Source: Pseudomonas sp. PSKL.D1 (GTDB lineage Bacteria; Pseudomonadota; Gammaproteobacteria; Pseudomonadales; Pseudomonadaceae). From it: DNA of 64,000 bases. Made by a program: the position numbers and the translations under genes. The stretch covers positions 4,760,001-4,824,000 of the forward strand of contig NZ_CP118607.1 of the NCBI RefSeq assembly GCF_028898945.1, written 5' to 3'. This document shows, piece by piece, positions 60,194 through 64,000 of this stretch. Under the pieces are notes generated by a model. The model made no database searches. It was not told where the DNA came from and worked only from the letters and a program-made list of their open reading frames with translations. Position 1 is the stretch's first letter. Each line of letters opens with the position of its first letter.

Positions 60194-61120
60194 ATGACTA
60201 GCCCTATTCCGAAATCCGTCACGCCGGCCAGCCCGGTGGACCAAAGCCTGCTCTACCCGTCGCCGTACAAAGAATTCTGGCACGCCTTCTCGCGCAACAA
60301 GGGCGCGGTGATGGGCCTGGCATTCATGTGCCTGGTGGTGTTCTGCGCGCTGTTCGCGCCGTGGGTCGCCCCCCATGACCCCAGCGAGCAGTACCGCGAC
60401 TTCCTGCTGACCCCGCCGGTGTGGCTTGAAGGCGGTACCTGGCAGTTCATCCTCGGCACCGATGAGCTGGGCCGCGACCTGCTGTCGCGCTTGATCCAGG
60501 GCGCGCGCCTGTCACTGCTGATCGGCCTGTCGTCGGTAGTGATCTCGCTGATCCCGGGCATCCTGCTGGGCCTGCTGGCCGGGTTTTTCCCGCAGATTCT
60601 CGGCCCGTCGATCATGCGCCTGATGGACGTGATGCTGGCCCTGCCGTCGCTGCTGCTCGCCGTGGCCATCGTCGCCATCCTCGGCCCTGGCCTGATCAAT
60701 ACCGTGATCGCAATTGCCATCGTTTCGTTGCCGTCCTACGTGCGCCTGACCCGCGCCGCCGTGATGGGCGAGCTCAACCGCGACTACGTCACCGCCGCCC
60801 GCCTGGCCGGCGCCAGCCTGCCGCGGTTGATGTTCGTCACCGTGCTGCCCAACTGCATGGCGCCTCTGATCGTGCAGGCAACCCTGAGCTTCTCCTCGGC
60901 GATCCTCGACGCCGCCGCCCTGGGCTTCCTGGGCCTGGGCGTACAACCGCCGACCCCCGAGTGGGGCACCATGCTGGCCTCGGCCCGTGACTACATCGAG
61001 CGCGCCTGGTGGGTGGTGAGCCTGCCTGGCCTGACCATTCTGCTCAGTGTGCTGGCAATCAACCTGATGGGCGACGGCCTGCGCGATGCGCTGGACCCGA
61101 AACTCAAGAACGCCGCCTGA
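60194..61120 (+). CDS. dppC: Dipeptide ABC transporter permease DppC
   Basis: A 308-residue permease with six transmembrane helices after a 35-residue cytoplasmic N-terminus. Typical elements are [45 protein letters not shown] and the EAA loop [25 protein letters not shown]. 10 bases after dppB. Confidence 0.95.
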   Translation: MTSPIPKSVTPASPVDQSLLYPSPYKEFWHAFSRNKGAVMGLAFMCLVVFCALFAPWVAPHDPSEQYRDFLLTPPVWLEGGTWQFILGTDELGRDLLSRLIQGARLSLLIGLSSVVISLIPGILLGLLAGFFPQILGPSIMRLMDVMLALPSLLLAVAIVAILGPGLINTVIAIAIVSLPSYVRLTRAAVMGELNRDYVTAARLAGASLPRLMFVTVLPNCMAPLIVQATLSFSSAILDAAALGFLGLGVQPPTPEWGTMLASARDYIERAWWVVSLPGLTILLSVLAINLMGDGLRDALDPKLKNAA

Positions 61121-61130
61121 GGAGAACGCC

Positions 61131-62098
61131 ATGTCACTGTTGCAGATCAACAACCTGAACGTGCGCTTCGGCGACGCCACTGCCGTGCCCGTGGTGGACG
61201 GCTTGGACCTTAGCGTGGATGCCGGGGAAATCCTGGCCATCGTCGGCGAGTCCGGCTCAGGCAAATCCGTCACCATGATGGCCCTGATGGGCCTGATCGA
61301 CGCCCCCGGGCGCATCACCGCCGATTCACTGACGTTCGACGGCACCGACATGCTCAAGCTCAGCGGCCGCCAGCGCCGCAAAGTGGTGGGCAAGGACATC
61401 GCCATGGTCTTCCAGGACCCGATGACCGCGCTCAACCCCAGCTATACCGTGGGCTACCAGATCGAAGAAGTGCTGCGCCAGCATCTGGGCCTGAAGGGTA
61501 AAGCTGCACGCCAGCGCGCCTTGGAGCTGTTGAAGAAGGTCGAGATCCCGGCGGCCGAGAGCCGCCTGGACGCCTACCCGCACCAGCTCTCCGGCGGCAT
61601 GAGCCAACGCGTGGCAATTGCCATGGCGATCGCCGGCGAGCCCAAGCTGCTGATTGCCGACGAACCCACCACCGCGCTCGACGTGACCATTCAGGCGCAG
61701 ATCATGGAGCTGCTGGTGAACCTGCAGAAAGAGCGCAACATGGCGCTCATCCTGATCACCCACGACCTCGCCGTGGTTGCCGAAACCGCCAAGCGCGTGT
61801 GCGTGATGTACGCCGGCCAGGCCGTTGAAGTGGGCCAGGTGCCGGAGCTGTTCGACGTGCCTGCCCACCCCTACAGCGAAGCCCTGCTGGCGGCGATCCC
61901 CGAGCACAGCATTGGCGCCGAGCGTTTGGCCACCCTGCCCGGGATCGTACCTGGCCGCTACGACCGCCCGGCCGGCTGCCTGCTGTCGCCGCGCTGCCCG
62001 TATGTGCAGGACAACTGCCGGCGCCAGCGCCCGCCCCTCGATCCCCAGGCCCATGGCCTGGTGCGTTGCTTCTACCCGCTGAACCAGGAGGTGGCGTG

Positions 62099-62099
<1 letters not shown>
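61131..62099 (+). CDS. dppD: Dipeptide ABC transporter ATP-binding protein DppD
   Basis: A 322-residue ATPase. Walker A GESGSGKS at residues 39-46, signature LSGGMSQR, Walker [13 protein letters not shown], and a C-terminal cysteine-rich region ([14 protein letters not shown]) that in DppD/OppD families binds an Fe-S cluster. ggag lies 7 bases before ATG 61131. Its stop codon overlaps the dppF start. Confidence 0.95.
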
Positions 62100-63067
<968 letters not shown>

Positions 63068-63082
63068 TACCGTGTGAGCCGT

Positions 63083-63164
63083 ATCGCGGATAAATCCGCT
63101 CCTACAGTCGGCGCGACACCCAGTGTAGGAGCGGATTTATCCGCGATGGACCGCAAAGCGGTCC
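63083..63164. repeat. REP pair plus hairpin between dppF and the small membrane protein gene
   Basis: Perfect 24-bp arms (atcgcggataaatccgctcctaca at 63083-63106, reverse complement at 63124-63147, loop 17) and an adjoining perfect hairpin ggaccgc-aaa-gcggtcc (63148-63164). It lies between two convergent genes and may end both transcripts. Confidence 0.85.
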
Positions 63165-63169
63165 CACAC

Positions 63170-63244
63170 TCAATGCATAAAGAACCAGATCAGAATAATC
63201 ACCGGAATCGGCACCCCAATCATCCACAGCAAAATCGAGCGCAT
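63170..63244 (-). CDS. Very small hydrophobic membrane protein (24 residues)
   Basis: The 24-codon frame starts at ATG 63244 and encodes MRSILLWMIGVPIPVIILIW followed by FFMH. After a short basic N-terminus almost the whole peptide is one transmembrane helix interrupted by a Pro-Ile-Pro turn. A strong Shine-Dalgarno (ggaggag) lies 7 bases upstream of the ATG, and a near-consensus sigma-54 promoter lies at 63280-63295. I recall similar tiny proteins in other pseudomonads, but no function is known to me. The gene is too short for usual gene finders. Confidence 0.75.
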   Translation of the reverse strand: MRSILLWMIGVPIPVIILIWFFMH

Positions 63245-63279
63245 GGCCGTTCTCCTCCGTTCAATGTCGAAGTAACCGC

Positions 63280-63295
63280 TGCAGCGCCTGTGCCA
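63280..63295 (-). promoter_or_regulatory. Putative sigma-54 (-24/-12) promoter of the small membrane protein gene
   Basis: On the minus strand TGGCACAGGCGCTGCA matches the consensus TGGCAC-N5-TTGCA at all but one of its fixed positions, with the -24 GG and -12 GC ten bases apart as required. The predicted start site is near 63269, giving a leader of about 25 bases that contains the Shine-Dalgarno. Confidence 0.6.
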
Positions 63296-63403
63296 GTTGT
63301 GTCAAAACATTACTTCTCGCCAGAACAATCACTTAGCCCCAAAGCCGCTTGGCAAACCCGTGCAAAATGCCAGATCCACGCCCTTGCGCCTGTGTGTTCT
63401 GCA

Positions 63404-64000
63404 ATGCACTATCAGCCCATGACCGCCCCCACCCTCCCCGACGGCCCCGAGCAAACCGCGCTCACCGCCGACACCGTGCTGCGCTACCACCTGTGCTGGA
63501 AGCACCGCGACCTCGACGGCGTCATTGCGCTTTACCACCCCGACGTCCAGTACCACGACTTCTTCCAGAACCGCGTGCTTGGCTACGTTGAGCTGCGCGA
63601 CTACGTGAGCGCTTGCCTGCCCCACGAAGCGGGCGAAGACATCGTGCACAGTGACCGCATCCGCGTCGACGGCTGTACCGCGTTCATCCAGTATCAGGTC
63701 ACGGTTCAGGGTGGCGAAGGACTGGTGGCTTTCCAGTCGAGCGAGGCGATCACGGTCAAGGATGGGCTGATCTGGCGGGTCAACGAATACGCCACGTTGG
63801 TACGCCAAAGCGGCAACAGCCTTACCAGCGGCGGCCCGCGCCCGGCCACCAGCCGCCTGGGCCTGTCCCCGCGCCAGTTGTCGACCATGGCCCAGGACCT
63901 GGAACACTACTTCCAGCGCCAACGCCCCTACCTCGACCCGGAGCTGGATCTGCAGCAGGTTGCAGACGCCAGCGGCTACAGCCGCAACCAGATTTCCTAC
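63404..64000 (+). CDS. AraC-family regulator with NTF2-like N-terminal domain (3' end outside window)
   Basis: The first 199 codons are present. Residues about 18-130 form an NTF2/SnoaL-like domain (CWKHRDLDGVIALYHPDVQYHDFF, then HSDRIRVDGCTAFIQYQVTV and ITVKDGLIWRVNEYAT). After a linker, LGLSPRQLSTMAQDLEHYF and LDLQQVADASGYSRNQISY begin an AraC-type helix-turn-helix. The NTF2-like part is probably the ligand sensor. The start is not settled: ATG 63404 or ATG 63419, neither with a clear Shine-Dalgarno. Its nearness to dppF raises the possibility of dpp control, but nothing here proves it. Confidence 0.75.
   Translation, partial: MHYQPMTAPTLPDGPEQTALTADTVLRYHLCWKHRDLDGVIALYHPDVQYHDFFQNRVLGYVELRDYVSACLPHEAGEDIVHSDRIRVDGCTAFIQYQVTVQGGEGLVAFQSSEAITVKDGLIWRVNEYATLVRQSGNSLTSGGPRPATSRLGLSPRQLSTMAQDLEHYFQRQRPYLDPELDLQQVADASGYSRNQISY

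Noticed and set aside
58255..60222. 655-codon minus-strand open frame antisense to the third binding-protein gene and dppB
   Set aside because: Low-complexity His/Gln/Gly-rich translation typical of antisense frames in high-GC DNA; the plus-strand genes have strong family motifs.

Overview
The window looks like chromosomal DNA of the Pseudomonas putida group. It is GC-rich, it carries Pseudomonas-type extragenic palindromes whose arms end in the motif gtaggagcgg, and it has gene blocks in typical Pseudomonas order: ibaG-murA-hisG-hisD-hisC, mla, kds-lpt-rpoN-ptsN-rapZ-ptsO, fagA-fumC-orfX-sodA, mreBCD, gatCAB, roxSR and dpp. I saw no rRNA, tRNA, CRISPR array, insertion sequence or prophage gene. 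Almost everything is core genome. The most accessory-looking part is 4687-9372, with a halovibrin-like secreted protein, an NTF2-like protein, an MFS exporter, a GntR regulator and a lipoprotein phosphodiesterase.

Layout: 1-4649 holds the end of valS, the 23S rRNA methylase gene rlmF, an HU gene, ndpA and a GIY-YIG protein. 4687-9372 is the mixed block above. 9408-14166 (minus strand) is the ibaG-murA-hisG-hisD-hisC run. 14286-17333 (minus) is mlaFEDCB, for phospholipid transport. 17580-24592 (plus) is kdsD-kdsC-lptC-lptA-lptB-rpoN-hpf-ptsN-rapZ-ptsO, which joins LPS precursor synthesis and export to sigma-54 and the nitrogen PTS. 24770-28540 (minus) is a ZIP transporter, then the Fur-controlled fagA-fumC-orfX-sodA operon. 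28679-32162 has pmbA and tldD flanking darP. 32165-41836 (minus) runs from mreB through mreC, mreD, maf, rng, yhdP and a nitrilase-family gene to tldD, the usual cell-shape and envelope cluster. 42042-46862 (plus) is gatCAB, a small RlpA-like lipoprotein and a cation/Ca2+ antiporter. 46933-51270 (minus) is an aromatic amino acid permease, an AEC carrier and the RoxSR redox two-component system. 51473-63067 (plus) is a SIMPL protein and a peptide uptake locus with three periplasmic binding proteins, an OprD-type porin and one DppBCDF transporter. The right edge has a 24-codon membrane protein gene and the start of an AraC-type regulator.

The most unusual observations are these. Two genes, mreC and the antiporter, can only be given family-consistent N-termini if translation starts at ATT, and both ATT codons have well-placed Shine-Dalgarno sequences. 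A tiny membrane-protein gene at 63170-63244 has a near-consensus sigma-54 promoter and a strong ribosome binding site. The antiporter carries Gln in place of the usual cation-binding Glu in its first alpha repeat. Long perfect inverted repeats sit at several gene ends, and the one after ptsO probably acts as its terminator.
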